A DNA stretch of 64,000 nucleotides from Intestinibacter bartlettii (GCF_000154445.1 NZ_DS499567.1), one strand, 5' to 3'; shown: positions 1 to 9,199, numbered from the stretch's first letter. Notes: generated by a model not told the origin, from the sequence alone. Program-made: numbers and translations.

Positions 1-2
1 GT

Positions 3-878
3 GGCTATGAATTAAACGAAAGAAACTGGATAAAAGATAAAATACTAACTAAATATATAAAAAAAGCATTAGACTCAACAGAAGGTTCTGATTTAGTATA
101 CACAGTAACTGTACAAGGACACAGTAGTTATCCAACAGATGCGGAAAATTACGATTTTCCAATAAAAGTAAGTGGTAGTTTAGATCAAGAGATACTAAAT
201 CAATTATATTACTATGCTAATCAAATTAAAGGAACTGATGATTTTATTGGGGATTTAGTGAATATGGTTGACAAAATGGATGAAGATACAATAGTATTAT
301 TCTATTCTGACCATATGCCAAACTTAAAATTATTTACTGACGATAATTTTTATCTAGATAAATTCAAGGCTCCATATGCATTTTATGCTAATTATGACAT
401 AGAAAAATATGACATAGGTAAAATAGAATCTTACGAATTAAGCTCTTTAATGTTTAAAGAGGCTGGACTAAAATACGGTCCAATGGAAAGATTTAATACA
501 TATATGAAAAATGATAAAGACTTTGCAAAGATGCAAGATTTAATAGAATACGATGTATTGTTTGGAAAATCATACTATATAAGTGATGATGAAAAACCAA
601 AGAAAAATAAAATCAAAATGGGTATCGACAATGTTTGTGTAAGTAGAATAGAACATAAAGACAACAAGATACTTATACATGGCGAAAATTTCACTACAAA
701 TAGTAGGGTTTATTTAAATGATAGTCCTGTAAGCAAAAGATTTATAAATGAAAATACTTTAGAAGTTGATGAAATAGATAACTTAGAAAGAGTATCTGTT
801 AAACAAATAGGACGTAATAGTGTAGTGCTTAGCTCTAGTGATGACTTTGACTACAATTCATTAAATGCAAGTAAATAA
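3..878 (+). CDS. LTA-synthase-family sulfatase, C-terminal part (5' end outside window)
   Basis: The frame is open from base 3, so the gene begins before the window. The visible part is the end of an alkaline-phosphatase-fold sulfatase domain of the lipoteichoic acid synthase type. These are membrane enzymes with an extracellular catalytic domain that transfers glycerol-phosphate from phosphatidylglycerol. 'TVTVQGHSSYP' corresponds to the family's conserved His segment, and 'VLFYSDHMPNL' holds the metal-binding Asp-His pair near the domain end. After about residue 200 of the visible part there is a beta-rich tail ('ILIHGENFTTNSRVYLNDSPV') that looks like an IPT/TIG-type module. The family call is solid; substrate specificity cannot be judged without the N-terminus. 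Confidence 0.82.
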   Translation, partial: GYELNERNWIKDKILTKYIKKALDSTEGSDLVYTVTVQGHSSYPTDAENYDFPIKVSGSLDQEILNQLYYYANQIKGTDDFIGDLVNMVDKMDEDTIVLFYSDHMPNLKLFTDDNFYLDKFKAPYAFYANYDIEKYDIGKIESYELSSLMFKEAGLKYGPMERFNTYMKNDKDFAKMQDLIEYDVLFGKSYYISDDEKPKKNKIKMGIDNVCVSRIEHKDNKILIHGENFTTNSRVYLNDSPVSKRFINENTLEVDEIDNLERVSVKQIGRNSVVLSSSDDFDYNSLNASK

Positions 879-887
879 GATAAGTTG

Positions 888-920
888 GGGGTATAAAGCA
901 CTTCTGTGTGTTTATACCCC
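888..920 (+). terminator. Hairpin after the sulfatase gene
   Basis: GGGGTATAAA (888-897) pairs with TTTATACCCC (911-920). There is no strong T-run after it, so termination may be weak. Confidence 0.55.
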
Positions 921-967
921 TAAATTAATAACATATAGAAAATAAACGAAAAAGGGAGATGAATTAA

Positions 968-2506
968 ATGTCGAGGACTGCTAAGAACGCCGTTATAATT
1001 ATGGTGGCAACTTTACTGTCTAGAGTATTGGGATTTTTGCGTGAAACAATTTTAGCAAATTTCTATGGAACTAGCATGGTAGCTGATGTTTTTGTACTAA
1101 CATTTAATATACCAGGGCTAATTATATCAATTGTAGGATCAGTAATATATATGATGTACATACCTATGTATTACGACACGAGGGACCGATTGGGTGAGGA
1201 TGAAGCTCTTAAGTTCACAAATAATATTTTAAATATTTTATCAGTATTTTCAATAATAGTATCTATATTGGGAATAATTTTTGCAGGAGAAATAATAAAA
1301 ATATTTGCAATCGGATTTACAGGTGAAAAATTTAACCTTGCAGTTCAATTCTTGCGAATTATGATGTTTGGAGTTTTATTCTTATCTCTAAACAAAATAC
1401 AATCATCTTTCCTACAAGTAAAGGAAAGTTATCTGCCAGCATCTATAGTTGGTGTAGTTTATAATATAGTAATAATAATTGCGATATTTATAAGTGTAAA
1501 ATTAGGAAGCTACTATTTAGCTATAGGAGCTCTTGTGGGGCTTTTTATACAAGTGCTTTTATTACTTCCATGCATGTATAAAAGAGGTTATAGATATAGC
1601 TTTTATATGAACATAAAAGATGAATCAATCATTAAGATGATAAAATTGAGTATACCTATGATGATGGGTGTTGCGATGAGTCAGCTAAATGTATATGTCG
1701 ATAAAGCACTTGCAAGTACTTTAGGAGATGGTAAATTAGCCGCACTTAACTATGCATCACGTCTAAATGACTTTGTGGTTGCGCTTTTTGTAACATCTTT
1801 AATTACAGTTATTTATCCAAAATTATCTCAATTTGTAAATAATAAAGACACAATAAATTTTAAAAAGATAATTGTAAAATCAAGTAACTGCATCATCTTA
1901 GTCGTTGTACCTATAGTCTTAGGTGCGATAATTTTAGCTGAACCAATAGTAAGAGTCTTATTAGAAAGAGGTAGTTTCAGCGCCGAATCTACAGCTATGA
2001 CTTCTAATGCATTAAAATTATACGCAATAGGTATAATCGGGTATGCAGTAAAAGAGATTTTAAGTAGAGGATTTTATTCACTTGGGGATACAAAAACACC
2101 TATGATAAATTCATCTATCTCTGTAATAATAAACATAATACTAGATTTAATATTCATAAAACCATTTAGTTATATGGGGCTTGCGATGGCAACTAGTATT
2201 TCATATATGGTAACTGTGGTACTTATGTTTTTCAGCCTTAGAAAAAAAGTCGGCTCATTTAATGGAAGTGCAGTTGTATCGACATTTTTAAGATCATTAA
2301 TAGGGGCAATTGTGATGTCTATAGTCGTTATATTAATTTATAACAACTTAGTTGCTGTTTTAGGTTTATCTTTTATAGGCGAATGTACATCATTAGCTGC
2401 AGCTATTTTAGGTGGAATAATAGTATATATAATTTGTATGAAGATATTAAAAGTTGAAGAAATGAAATTAGTTGAAGATAGCGTAAAAAACTTTTTTAAA
2501 AGATAA
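968..2506 (+). CDS. murJ: Lipid II flippase MurJ (MviN family)
   Basis: This 512-residue polytopic membrane protein has the usual family length and about 14 hydrophobic segments. The N-terminal signature 'LLSRVLGFLRETILANFYG' is the classic MurJ/MviN start. It flips lipid-linked peptidoglycan precursor across the cytoplasmic membrane. A good ribosome binding site (AAAGGGAG) precedes the ATG at 968. It follows an LTA-synthase-type gene and precedes a wall hydrolase, which fits an envelope cluster. A related polysaccharide flippase of the MOP superfamily is the only real alternative. Confidence 0.9.
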   Translation: MSRTAKNAVIIMVATLLSRVLGFLRETILANFYGTSMVADVFVLTFNIPGLIISIVGSVIYMMYIPMYYDTRDRLGEDEALKFTNNILNILSVFSIIVSILGIIFAGEIIKIFAIGFTGEKFNLAVQFLRIMMFGVLFLSLNKIQSSFLQVKESYLPASIVGVVYNIVIIIAIFISVKLGSYYLAIGALVGLFIQVLLLLPCMYKRGYRYSFYMNIKDESIIKMIKLSIPMMMGVAMSQLNVYVDKALASTLGDGKLAALNYASRLNDFVVALFVTSLITVIYPKLSQFVNNKDTINFKKIIVKSSNCIILVVVPIVLGAIILAEPIVRVLLERGSFSAESTAMTSNALKLYAIGIIGYAVKEILSRGFYSLGDTKTPMINSSISVIINIILDLIFIKPFSYMGLAMATSISYMVTVVLMFFSLRKKVGSFNGSAVVSTFLRSLIGAIVMSIVVILIYNNLVAVLGLSFIGECTSLAAAILGGIIVYIICMKILKVEEMKLVEDSVKNFFKR

Positions 2507-2858
2507 AAACTTAAAATATAAGTATGTTGAAGTATAAGTAGCTGAAAATAAAAAGTTTAAAAATAAGAATTAAAAAGCTTAAATGCAATTTGAAAAAACA
2601 CAAAAAATGTCCAAAAACTTGGAAAATTAGTCGTGTATGTAAATTTATTAAAAAATAAAAGGAATTTACTTAAATTTATATTAAAAATCTAATAAAAATG
2701 TTTTTCACCTTAAATTAAAAAGTAAAAAAACTAATTCTTAAAAATTTGTTTTCAAAAAAAAATCTAAAGATAAGGTATAAAAAATCAACTTGCTGGTAAA
2801 AAATATCGAATTATGCTAGAATGATTAGGAAATACAAATTTTAGAAATTAGGGGGTGA
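2507..2858. other. Intergenic, 352 bp, no gene seen
   Basis: Very AT-rich with many A and T runs. No open frame with a ribosome binding site, no clear terminator hairpin and no recognisable RNA structure. It should contain the promoter of the following hydrolase gene; I could not pick a convincing -35/-10 pair. Confidence 0.5.
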
Positions 2859-2870
2859 GTGTCAAACATC

Positions 2871-3947
2871 ATGTTTACTGAAAAGAAAACAAAATCGACA
2901 CTATCAAAAGCATTAGCATTAGGGATGGTTGCAACTTCAGTATCATTTGGAGCACAAACTGCAACTGCAGACGCAGCAAAAATTGAAAATACGAATACAA
3001 CTTCAACATATAAAACTCAAACATCAAAAACTGGAATAGTTACAGCATATGCCTTAAACATAAGAAAAGGGCCATCAACTTCTTATGAAAGAATAGGTTC
3101 TTTAGCTGAAGGACAAAAGGTTACTGTTACTAGTACTGCTAGCAATGGCTGGTACAAAATAAAAACTTCATCTGGAAAAGTTGGATACGTAAGTCCAAAA
3201 TACTTAAAAGTATCAACAACTGAAGCAGATAAAGATGATAAAGATGATAATGAAAATACTCATAAGGGAACTTATGTAGTAAAAACTTATTCAAAAATAT
3301 CAAAAGTTGGTAGAGTTTCTGTAAGTTCATTAAACCTTAGAACAGGTCCATCTACTTCTTATTCTAAAAAGGGAAGCCTTCACAAAGGATATGTAGTAGG
3401 TATAGTAAAACAATACAGCAACGGTTGGTACCAAGTTAAATTAAAAGGTGGTAAAAAAGGATGTGTTGATGGTTCTTATTTAAAAATAACTTCAGGAACA
3501 TCTTCTGATTTAAAAAATGGAAGTTCATTATCAACTGGAAAAGAAGATAACAACGACGGTACTGTTTCAAGTTCAAGAGTACAAGCTGTAATAAATATGG
3601 TAAAAAGACAAGTTGGTAAACCATATGTTTACGGTGCAGCTGGGCCAAATTCTTTTGACTGTTCAGGTCTTACATATTATTGCTATAAAAATGCGGCTGG
3701 AATAACTCTTAATAGATCTTCAGCAGCACAAGCATCAAATGGAAGATATGTTAGCAAAAGTGAATTAAAACCAGGAGACTTAATATTCTTCAATAGTGGA
3801 ACAAACCGTATCCGCCATGTTGGTATGTACGTTGGAAATGGACAATTTATCCATGCTCCAAGTCCAGGAAAAAGTGTAAAATATGAAAACTTATATTCTT
3901 CATACTATGTAAAAGGATATGTTACAGCTAGAAGAATAATAGGATAA
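2871..3947 (+). CDS. Secreted SH3b-SH3b-NlpC/P60 peptidoglycan endopeptidase
   Basis: A Sec signal peptide ('ALALGMVATSVSFGAQTATADA') is followed by two bacterial SH3 domains (about residues 47-110 and 145-205) and a C-terminal NlpC/P60 domain (about 230-358). The predicted nucleophile is Cys264 in 'NSFDCSGLTYY' and the His is His316 in 'RHVGMYVGNGQFIHA'. Such enzymes usually cut the gamma-D-Glu to diamino-acid bond in stem peptides. I number from ATG 2871. A GTG at 2859 is also in frame, but it lies only 3 nt from the GGGGG motif (2851-2855), so the start is uncertain by four codons. Two related enzymes lie at 49.8-52 kb. Confidence 0.9.
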   Translation: MFTEKKTKSTLSKALALGMVATSVSFGAQTATADAAKIENTNTTSTYKTQTSKTGIVTAYALNIRKGPSTSYERIGSLAEGQKVTVTSTASNGWYKIKTSSGKVGYVSPKYLKVSTTEADKDDKDDNENTHKGTYVVKTYSKISKVGRVSVSSLNLRTGPSTSYSKKGSLHKGYVVGIVKQYSNGWYQVKLKGGKKGCVDGSYLKITSGTSSDLKNGSSLSTGKEDNNDGTVSSSRVQAVINMVKRQVGKPYVYGAAGPNSFDCSGLTYYCYKNAAGITLNRSSAAQASNGRYVSKSELKPGDLIFFNSGTNRIRHVGMYVGNGQFIHAPSPGKSVKYENLYSSYYVKGYVTARRIIG

Positions 3948-3971
3948 TAATTGAAAATCTAAAATCGAAAT

Positions 3972-4139
3972 AAAGATCACATGTATCGGTTTTTATAAAG
4001 AAGTCTTTATTCTAAACACCTTTCATAAGGTAGACTTCTTTGAAACGCATTAACGGAAATTATATTTATCTATAATCTAAAATTGATTATAATTTCCTAT
4101 GCGTTATAAAAAAATCGTAATTTCATGTGGTCTTTTTTT
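3972..4139 (+). terminator. Split terminator-like stem enclosing a dispersed repeat
   Basis: AAAGATCACATG (3972-3983) can pair with CATGTGGTCTTT (4124-4135), followed by more Ts, as in an intrinsic terminator. About 140 nt of palindromic repeat lies between the two arms. The whole segment may fold into one long hairpin. Confidence 0.5.
3991..4117 (-). repeat. Dispersed palindromic repeat, copy D (inverted orientation)
   Basis: The reverse complement aligns with the copies at 21584-21709 and 26453-26574: a GCATAGGAAATTATAAT...ATAATTTCCGTTAATGC inverted repeat, then a second stem ending near AGACTTCTTTAT. This is the only copy in the opposite orientation. Confidence 0.75.
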
Positions 4140-4211
4140 GCTCTAAAAAGAATATACATACTTTATTCTTCATAAAATTTACTATTAGACAAGAAATTGG
4201 AGGAAATTGGT

Positions 4212-4871
4212 ATGATTAATATTGCGGGGAAATTAATAAGTAATAAAGTGAATAATATCAGATTCTTTTTGAATTATCCTAAGATAGATATAGAAGAAGA
4301 GAATGATCATGTTCAGAAATTTGTGGAACTTGTAAATAAATCTATAAAAAATGAGGTCGATATTTTTGAGGAGATAGTAATAAATACTTATTTTGAGGAG
4401 AATATTATAGGAAATGTAAACGCAATATCTGAGTTTCAAATCGCATTTAACCGAGGAAATATAATCAGTATGCCGATGGAGTTTACACAAATTATTGGAC
4501 TTACTGATATTAGCCATATATACAGCTACAATTACGATTTTAATTTGATGAAAAAAATCACACTAAATGATATTTTTAAGCAAGATATAGACTTTGAAAA
4601 AATTATCGAAAGCTATGTAATGGAAGAGATTTATGAGATATTAGATAATTATAAAAGCAATATGACTTATGGTGTATACGAGCTTATGATGGAGGCGATT
4701 TATATATGTGATGATCCAGTTTTTTATTTTAATGGTAGGGAACTGGTTATTTGTATATCTAGTTTTGAGCTTACAAGCCAGGTCGACAATTTGATTGAAT
4801 TTCCGATATCTTTTAAGAAGATAAAAAATATTTTGAGCGATTATGCGCTTAGAAATATTTATTTGTATTAG
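4212..4871 (+). CDS. DUF3298 (RsiV/PdaC C-terminal-like) domain protein
   Basis: About 219 residues. The C-terminal motif 'FYFNGRELVICISSFELTS...IEFPISFKKIKNIL' matches the DUF3298 signature found at the C-terminus of the anti-sigma factor RsiV and the deacetylase PdaC, preceded by a DUF4163-like region. There is no signal peptide or membrane segment, which is odd because these domains are normally extracytoplasmic. The ATG at 4212 is chosen because TTGGAGG (4197-4203) is an ideal ribosome binding site for it; an in-frame TTG at 4197 is part of that site. Its function is unknown; a wall-related role is suggested only by the neighbours. Confidence 0.65.
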   Translation: MINIAGKLISNKVNNIRFFLNYPKIDIEEENDHVQKFVELVNKSIKNEVDIFEEIVINTYFEENIIGNVNAISEFQIAFNRGNIISMPMEFTQIIGLTDISHIYSYNYDFNLMKKITLNDIFKQDIDFEKIIESYVMEEIYEILDNYKSNMTYGVYELMMEAIYICDDPVFYFNGRELVICISSFELTSQVDNLIEFPISFKKIKNILSDYALRNIYLY

Positions 4872-4939
4872 ATTTTAATTTATTGTGTGAAAAATATAAT
4901 TGTAAAGAGAAAATATATTTATAAAATTGGAGGTAATTT

Positions 4940-5464
4940 ATGGGAAAATTTATAAAGTATAATAGAGCAGAAGCTACCAAGTATGCTACAAAGTGGGCAT
5001 TATCAAGGAATCCAGCTTATAAAGATTATGAAAAATGGGGCGGAGATTGTACAAATTATGTGTCTCAATGTGTACATGCTGGAGGTATACCTTTTGACCA
5101 CGAAGGCAATAATATATTAAAACAATGGTATTGGTATAGCGATATGAACAGAACCCCTAGCTGGACGGGGGCTGAGCCTTTTTATAAATATTTAATTGGA
5201 AATAATACAGACGACACACAAAATTTTGGAGTTTATGCAAAAGAAGTAGCTTATAATGAATTGGAACTTGGTGATATTGTTCAACTTATATACGAAAATG
5301 ATTTGGCATATCACAATATGATAATAACCGACGTTATTTTAGAAGGAAATTATTTAATCGACTATTTAATTTGTCAACATACTTATGATTTATTAAATTA
5401 TCCACTTAGTATGAAACAGGGCGAAAAAAGATACATAAAAATTTTAGGATATTATGAATCATAA
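4940..5464 (+). CDS. Putative amidase-domain protein (Amidase_6)
   Basis: A 174-residue protein that is essentially one Amidase_6 (PF12671) domain. The Cys motif 'WGGDCTNYVSQCVHAGG' is near residue 36, with His candidates in 'AYHNMIITD' and 'LICQHTYD'. The family has a papain/CHAP-like fold with a Cys-His active site and is thought to act on amide bonds in wall or related substrates. There is no signal peptide, so the protein is cytoplasmic unless exported another way. A good GGAGG site precedes the ATG. Confidence 0.75.
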   Translation: MGKFIKYNRAEATKYATKWALSRNPAYKDYEKWGGDCTNYVSQCVHAGGIPFDHEGNNILKQWYWYSDMNRTPSWTGAEPFYKYLIGNNTDDTQNFGVYAKEVAYNELELGDIVQLIYENDLAYHNMIITDVILEGNYLIDYLICQHTYDLLNYPLSMKQGEKRYIKILGYYES

Positions 5465-5603
5465 TGGATTAAAATGTTAATAATATTTGAAAAAAGCCTT
5501 TCTTAATGATAAAATTACTGTATAACATATAGAAAATTATGCTTATTTTAAAAGTTTATATTAAGATAATTTAAACCATAATAAAATGAGAAAGGTGAAT
5601 TCG

Positions 5604-6602
5604 GTGACTAAGAAAAAAACAGGTAATACAACAAATAAAGAGGGTAAAAAAACTACACAAACTAGAAAAAAACAAAGCACAACTACGAGAAGTAGAGAAT
5701 CACAAAGCAGAAACACTAGAACTAGCACTCAAAATAGAAATACTAAAAGTGGAAATACACAAACTAGGACAGCAAAAAGAAGTAGTGGGCGTAAAAAATT
5801 AAAAAAGAAAAAAGGATTACATAGAAAAAAGACATCATTGAGAACTAGGAGATTAATTGCATTGGTATGCACGATTTTAATACTAATAGTAGTAGGATTT
5901 ATAGGCAAAAAGACTGTAAGTTTTGTAAGCAGTATTTGGCCTAATATAGAGTCAGTAAAAAATTCTCTTACTGGTGGAAAAATCGACAAAACAAATGTAG
6001 ACACTAGTGATCAATACGACATAAATGACGAAAAACAACCAACTCTAGAAGCAAAACACAACATATTTATAGATGTCGGTTGTGGTGGTAATGAAACTGG
6101 ATACGTCACAAAAGACAATGTAAAAGAAAAAGATTTAGATTTAGAAATAGCGAAATTAGTAGCAAAGCAATTATCAAAATACGACGATGTAAATGTAATA
6201 TTATCAAGACAAGAAGACGTATATATGAGTGCTGATGAAAGAAAATCTTTAGCAGAAAATCAAAATGCAGAACTTTTTGTATCTATACATATGGCTGGTG
6301 AAAACACTGGAAAAGCTGATGGAGTTGAGACTATATACTATAAAGGTTCACAAAATGGTTCTTATGATTTTGCAAGTCTTATGCAAACTTCTATAATGGC
6401 TTTTATAAAGGCCGAAAATAGAGGGACAAGTGCATATGAAATGAGTGTATTAAAGGACAACTCTATGCCTTCTATATACATTCAATGCGGTTTCCTTAGT
6501 AATTCTGCAGAAAAGAAAAAACTAACAGATAAAGAATACCAGCAAGAATTAGCAAAAGGGATAGCACAAGGAATACTGAGTTACATAGATGCTAAAAAAT
6601 AA
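5604..6602 (+). CDS. Membrane-anchored Amidase_3 homologue with altered active site
   Basis: About 332 residues: a very basic Ser/Thr/Arg/Lys-rich cytoplasmic tail (residues 1-80), one membrane segment ('LIALVCTILILIVVGFIG') and an extracellular Amidase_3 (N-acetylmuramoyl-L-alanine amidase) fold from about 152. Two key positions differ from the family. The first zinc-ligand His of the usual GHGG motif is Cys160 ('IDVGCGGNE'), and the catalytic Glu of 'ELGFLSN' is Gln294 ('IQCGFLSN'). The second His ('SIHMA') is kept. The protein is probably not a normal amidase and may be a binding or regulatory pseudo-enzyme. GTG 5604 is preferred over ATG 5586 because AAAGGTGA sits just upstream of it. Confidence 0.75.
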   Translation: MTKKKTGNTTNKEGKKTTQTRKKQSTTTRSRESQSRNTRTSTQNRNTKSGNTQTRTAKRSSGRKKLKKKKGLHRKKTSLRTRRLIALVCTILILIVVGFIGKKTVSFVSSIWPNIESVKNSLTGGKIDKTNVDTSDQYDINDEKQPTLEAKHNIFIDVGCGGNETGYVTKDNVKEKDLDLEIAKLVAKQLSKYDDVNVILSRQEDVYMSADERKSLAENQNAELFVSIHMAGENTGKADGVETIYYKGSQNGSYDFASLMQTSIMAFIKAENRGTSAYEMSVLKDNSMPSIYIQCGFLSNSAEKKKLTDKEYQQELAKGIAQGILSYIDAKK

Positions 6603-6619
6603 AAAAGGAAGTGCTTATT

Positions 6620-7069
6620 ATGGATAATTTAGAAGTAAAGAAAATTTTAATTGAAGAATCTTTGAGAAAAAGTCAGATGTCACAGATTTTTGATGTTGTT
6701 TCAAATGATAAAATGGTATTTTTCAGATCGTTACAACAATATAAAAACAACAAATTATTGTTGGGAATAATATTAGATGAATCTGCTTACACAACTATAA
6801 CAATTTTCTTTGGAAAAGTTATAGATGAATCTAAAAAAGACATAATAATAAAATTAATAAATGAATTAAATGGATTACATAATGTAGAAAAATTTGTTTT
6901 AAACAGAAATGATGAACTTTTAGTTCAAGTACCATATGTGGCTTTATCACAAGATTTTAATGGAGATATAGCTCTAGATTTATTAAAAACACTTTACCAT
7001 ATGCTAACTAACAATGCATACGATAAATTCGAAGACATTTTAGGTGAAAGCATGTGTAACAAATTATAA
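6620..7069 (+). CDS. Hypothetical protein, possibly YbjN-like
   Basis: A 149-residue soluble acidic protein with no signal peptide. The alternating hydrophobic pattern ('LLLGIILDESAYTTITIFFGKVIDE', 'DELLVQVPYVAL') suggests the alpha/beta fold of YbjN or secretion-chaperone-like proteins, but the match is weak. The ATG at 6620 is preferred because AAGGAAG (6606-6612) is well placed; an in-frame GTG at 6611 overlaps that site. It lies 17 bp after the amidase homologue and is probably co-transcribed with it. As I recall it, a small gene also precedes camA in C. difficile. Confidence 0.5.
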   Translation: MDNLEVKKILIEESLRKSQMSQIFDVVSNDKMVFFRSLQQYKNNKLLLGIILDESAYTTITIFFGKVIDESKKDIIIKLINELNGLHNVEKFVLNRNDELLVQVPYVALSQDFNGDIALDLLKTLYHMLTNNAYDKFEDILGESMCNKL

Positions 7070-7128
7070 TAATGTTTGCACTTTAAAAAACAAAATAATT
7101 TTATATAACAAATCATAAATAAAAGGGG

Positions 7129-7171
7129 GTCAATTTTGGATAAATAAAAACTATCTGGAATTGACTTTTTT
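7129..7171 (+). terminator. Intrinsic terminator upstream of the camA-like gene
   Basis: GTCAATTTTGGATA (7129-7142) pairs with TATCTGGAATTGAC (7152-7165), then TTTTTT. It separates the amidase operon from the methyltransferase gene. Confidence 0.75.
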
Positions 7172-7222
7172 GTTAATTAAAATGATTATTAAAATTTAAT
7201 TGTATCTAATGGGGGAGATATT

Positions 7223-9199
7223 ATGGAAGGGAGTTTTGTAGTTTCAAGAAAATATGAAAATAAGTTAGACATTAAAACAAGAAAAGAAAGAGGCATCTAC
7301 TATACACCTTATGTAGTAGTAAAGTACATATTAGATAATACTATTGGAAAACACGACATAGTACAAAATCCATATCCGAAAATTTTAGATATGAGTTGTG
7401 GATGTGGCAATTTTTTAATACAAGCATATACCATGCTTTACAAAAAGTTTTACGATAACATAGATAAACTAAATCAAAGATATGGACAAGACTTTATATG
7501 TAAAGAAGACATAGGTTTACATATTATAAAAAATTGTATTTTTGGAGTCGATACAGATAATGACGCTCTAATGATATTAGAAAATGAACTGAAAAAAATT
7601 TTAAAAAAGGAATTAAGGGAAACGTATAAACACAAACCTCTTATAAGAGATGATGATTTAGATGAGATTTTAGACGAAGAATATCTAGACAAGCTCAATA
7701 TATTTTGTGGTGATAGTTTAAAAAATGATTTGAGCGAGGTTTTTGGAGTTGATAAATTCGACTATATAATAGGAAATCCACCTTATGTAGGTCAAAAATA
7801 TCTAGATAATAACTATAAAAAATTTCTATATAAAGAATTTGAAGAGGTGTATAAAAATAAAGGTGATCTGTATTTTTGTTTTTATAAAAAGATTTTAGAC
7901 TTATTAAGACAAGACGGAAAATCTGGGATTATAACACCTAGATATTTTATGCAAAGTCCATCAGGAAAATATCTAAGAAGTTATTTAGTAAACAACTCTC
8001 AAATAGAAAAAATAATTGACTTTCTAGGAGCAAACTTATTTACAGGTCTAGGGGTGGCGAGTTGCATAGTTATTTTTGGACATAAAATAGAAACAGACAA
8101 TAAAAACAACTGCTTAGAATTATATAAAATAAAAAATGAAAATATAAATATAAAGAAAATCGCCAATTTAGAAGACTATATAAATAAAGAAAATTTTAAA
8201 AAAATAAATGTAGAGATAGATTCCCTTGGCGATACTTGGCTTATGGTTGAACAGGCAGAATTTGAATTTTATAATAAAATTCAAAATAAGTGTGAATATT
8301 TCTTAGAAGAAATTTGTGAAAGTTTTCAAGGTATAATTACAGGCTGTGATAAGGCCTTCGTTGTGGATAAAAATGATAAAAATCTGCAAAAAATAAATGG
8401 AAAATTTTTAAAAAACTGGATAAAAAACAAAGATATTGGGAAATATATAATAAATAATTCACAATCTATGTTAATATATTCAAACGACATAAAAAACGAA
8501 GAAGAAGAAGAGTTTTTAGTTGAAACATTTTTAAAACCATATAAACAAAAGCTACAAAATAGAAGAGAATGTAGAAGAAATTATAGAAAATGGTATGAAT
8601 TACAGTGGGGAAGAGAAAAATATTTATTTGAACAGAAAAAGATAATGTACCCTTATAAATCCCGAAGTAATAAATTTGCAATAGATATAGATAATACTTA
8701 TGGAAGTGCTGATATTTACTCATTTTATATAAAAGATGAATATAAAAATGAGTTTTCATATGAATATTTAGTTGGCTTATTAAATTCAAAAACATACGAT
8801 AAATATTTTAAAATAATCGGAAAAGAAATGGGCAAAAAGGTATTCGATTATTATCCAAATAAAATAATGAAGTTAAAAATATTTAAAGACGAAAATTATG
8901 ACGAAATAGAAGCACTATCTAAAGAAGTAGTATCACTTTCAAGACAAAAAATAATGGTGAGTAATGAACTTAATACATATATAAATGAATGTAACGGAAA
9001 AACTGTAGAAAAATTAACAATATCAACAGTTCAAGGCGAATTTAAAAATAATTTTTTAGAAATTAATGGATATGAAAACGTTGCAAAAATACAAGACAAA
9101 AAAATTTCTCTCTTAAAAGAAAAAAATTACCTTGAAAAAAAAATCGATTTCATAGAAAATAAAATAGACGAAAGAATTAAAAAATCTTTAAATTTATAA
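7223..9199 (+). CDS. camA: CamA-like orphan adenine-N6 DNA methyltransferase
   Basis: A 658-residue class I SAM-dependent N6-adenine methyltransferase. The SAM motif 'ILDMSCGCGNFL' is near residue 55 and the catalytic 'IIGNPPYVG' near 188. A TaqI/Eco57I-type recognition domain follows, containing 'SFQGIITGCDKAF', 'KWYELQWGREK' and 'DYYPNKIMKLKIF'. These segments match my recollection of C. difficile CamA, which methylates the last A of CAAAAA and affects sporulation and colonisation. No nuclease motif or partner gene is present, so it is an orphan enzyme. It is longer than C. difficile CamA (577 residues as I recall) and ends in a Lys/Glu-rich probable coiled coil. The downstream patatin-ptsH-ptsI order also matches my memory of that locus. 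Confidence 0.85.
   Translation: MEGSFVVSRKYENKLDIKTRKERGIYYTPYVVVKYILDNTIGKHDIVQNPYPKILDMSCGCGNFLIQAYTMLYKKFYDNIDKLNQRYGQDFICKEDIGLHIIKNCIFGVDTDNDALMILENELKKILKKELRETYKHKPLIRDDDLDEILDEEYLDKLNIFCGDSLKNDLSEVFGVDKFDYIIGNPPYVGQKYLDNNYKKFLYKEFEEVYKNKGDLYFCFYKKILDLLRQDGKSGIITPRYFMQSPSGKYLRSYLVNNSQIEKIIDFLGANLFTGLGVASCIVIFGHKIETDNKNNCLELYKIKNENINIKKIANLEDYINKENFKKINVEIDSLGDTWLMVEQAEFEFYNKIQNKCEYFLEEICESFQGIITGCDKAFVVDKNDKNLQKINGKFLKNWIKNKDIGKYIINNSQSMLIYSNDIKNEEEEEFLVETFLKPYKQKLQNRRECRRNYRKWYELQWGREKYLFEQKKIMYPYKSRSNKFAIDIDNTYGSADIYSFYIKDEYKNEFSYEYLVGLLNSKTYDKYFKIIGKEMGKKVFDYYPNKIMKLKIFKDENYDEIEALSKEVVSLSRQKIMVSNELNTYINECNGKTVEKLTISTVQGEFKNNFLEINGYENVAKIQDKKISLLKEKNYLEKKIDFIENKIDERIKKSLNL

Noticed and set aside
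7223..9199. The methyltransferase considered as a full type IIG restriction-modification enzyme
   Set aside because: No PD-(D/E)XK or other nuclease motif is seen at the N-terminus, and no separate endonuclease or specificity gene is adjacent.
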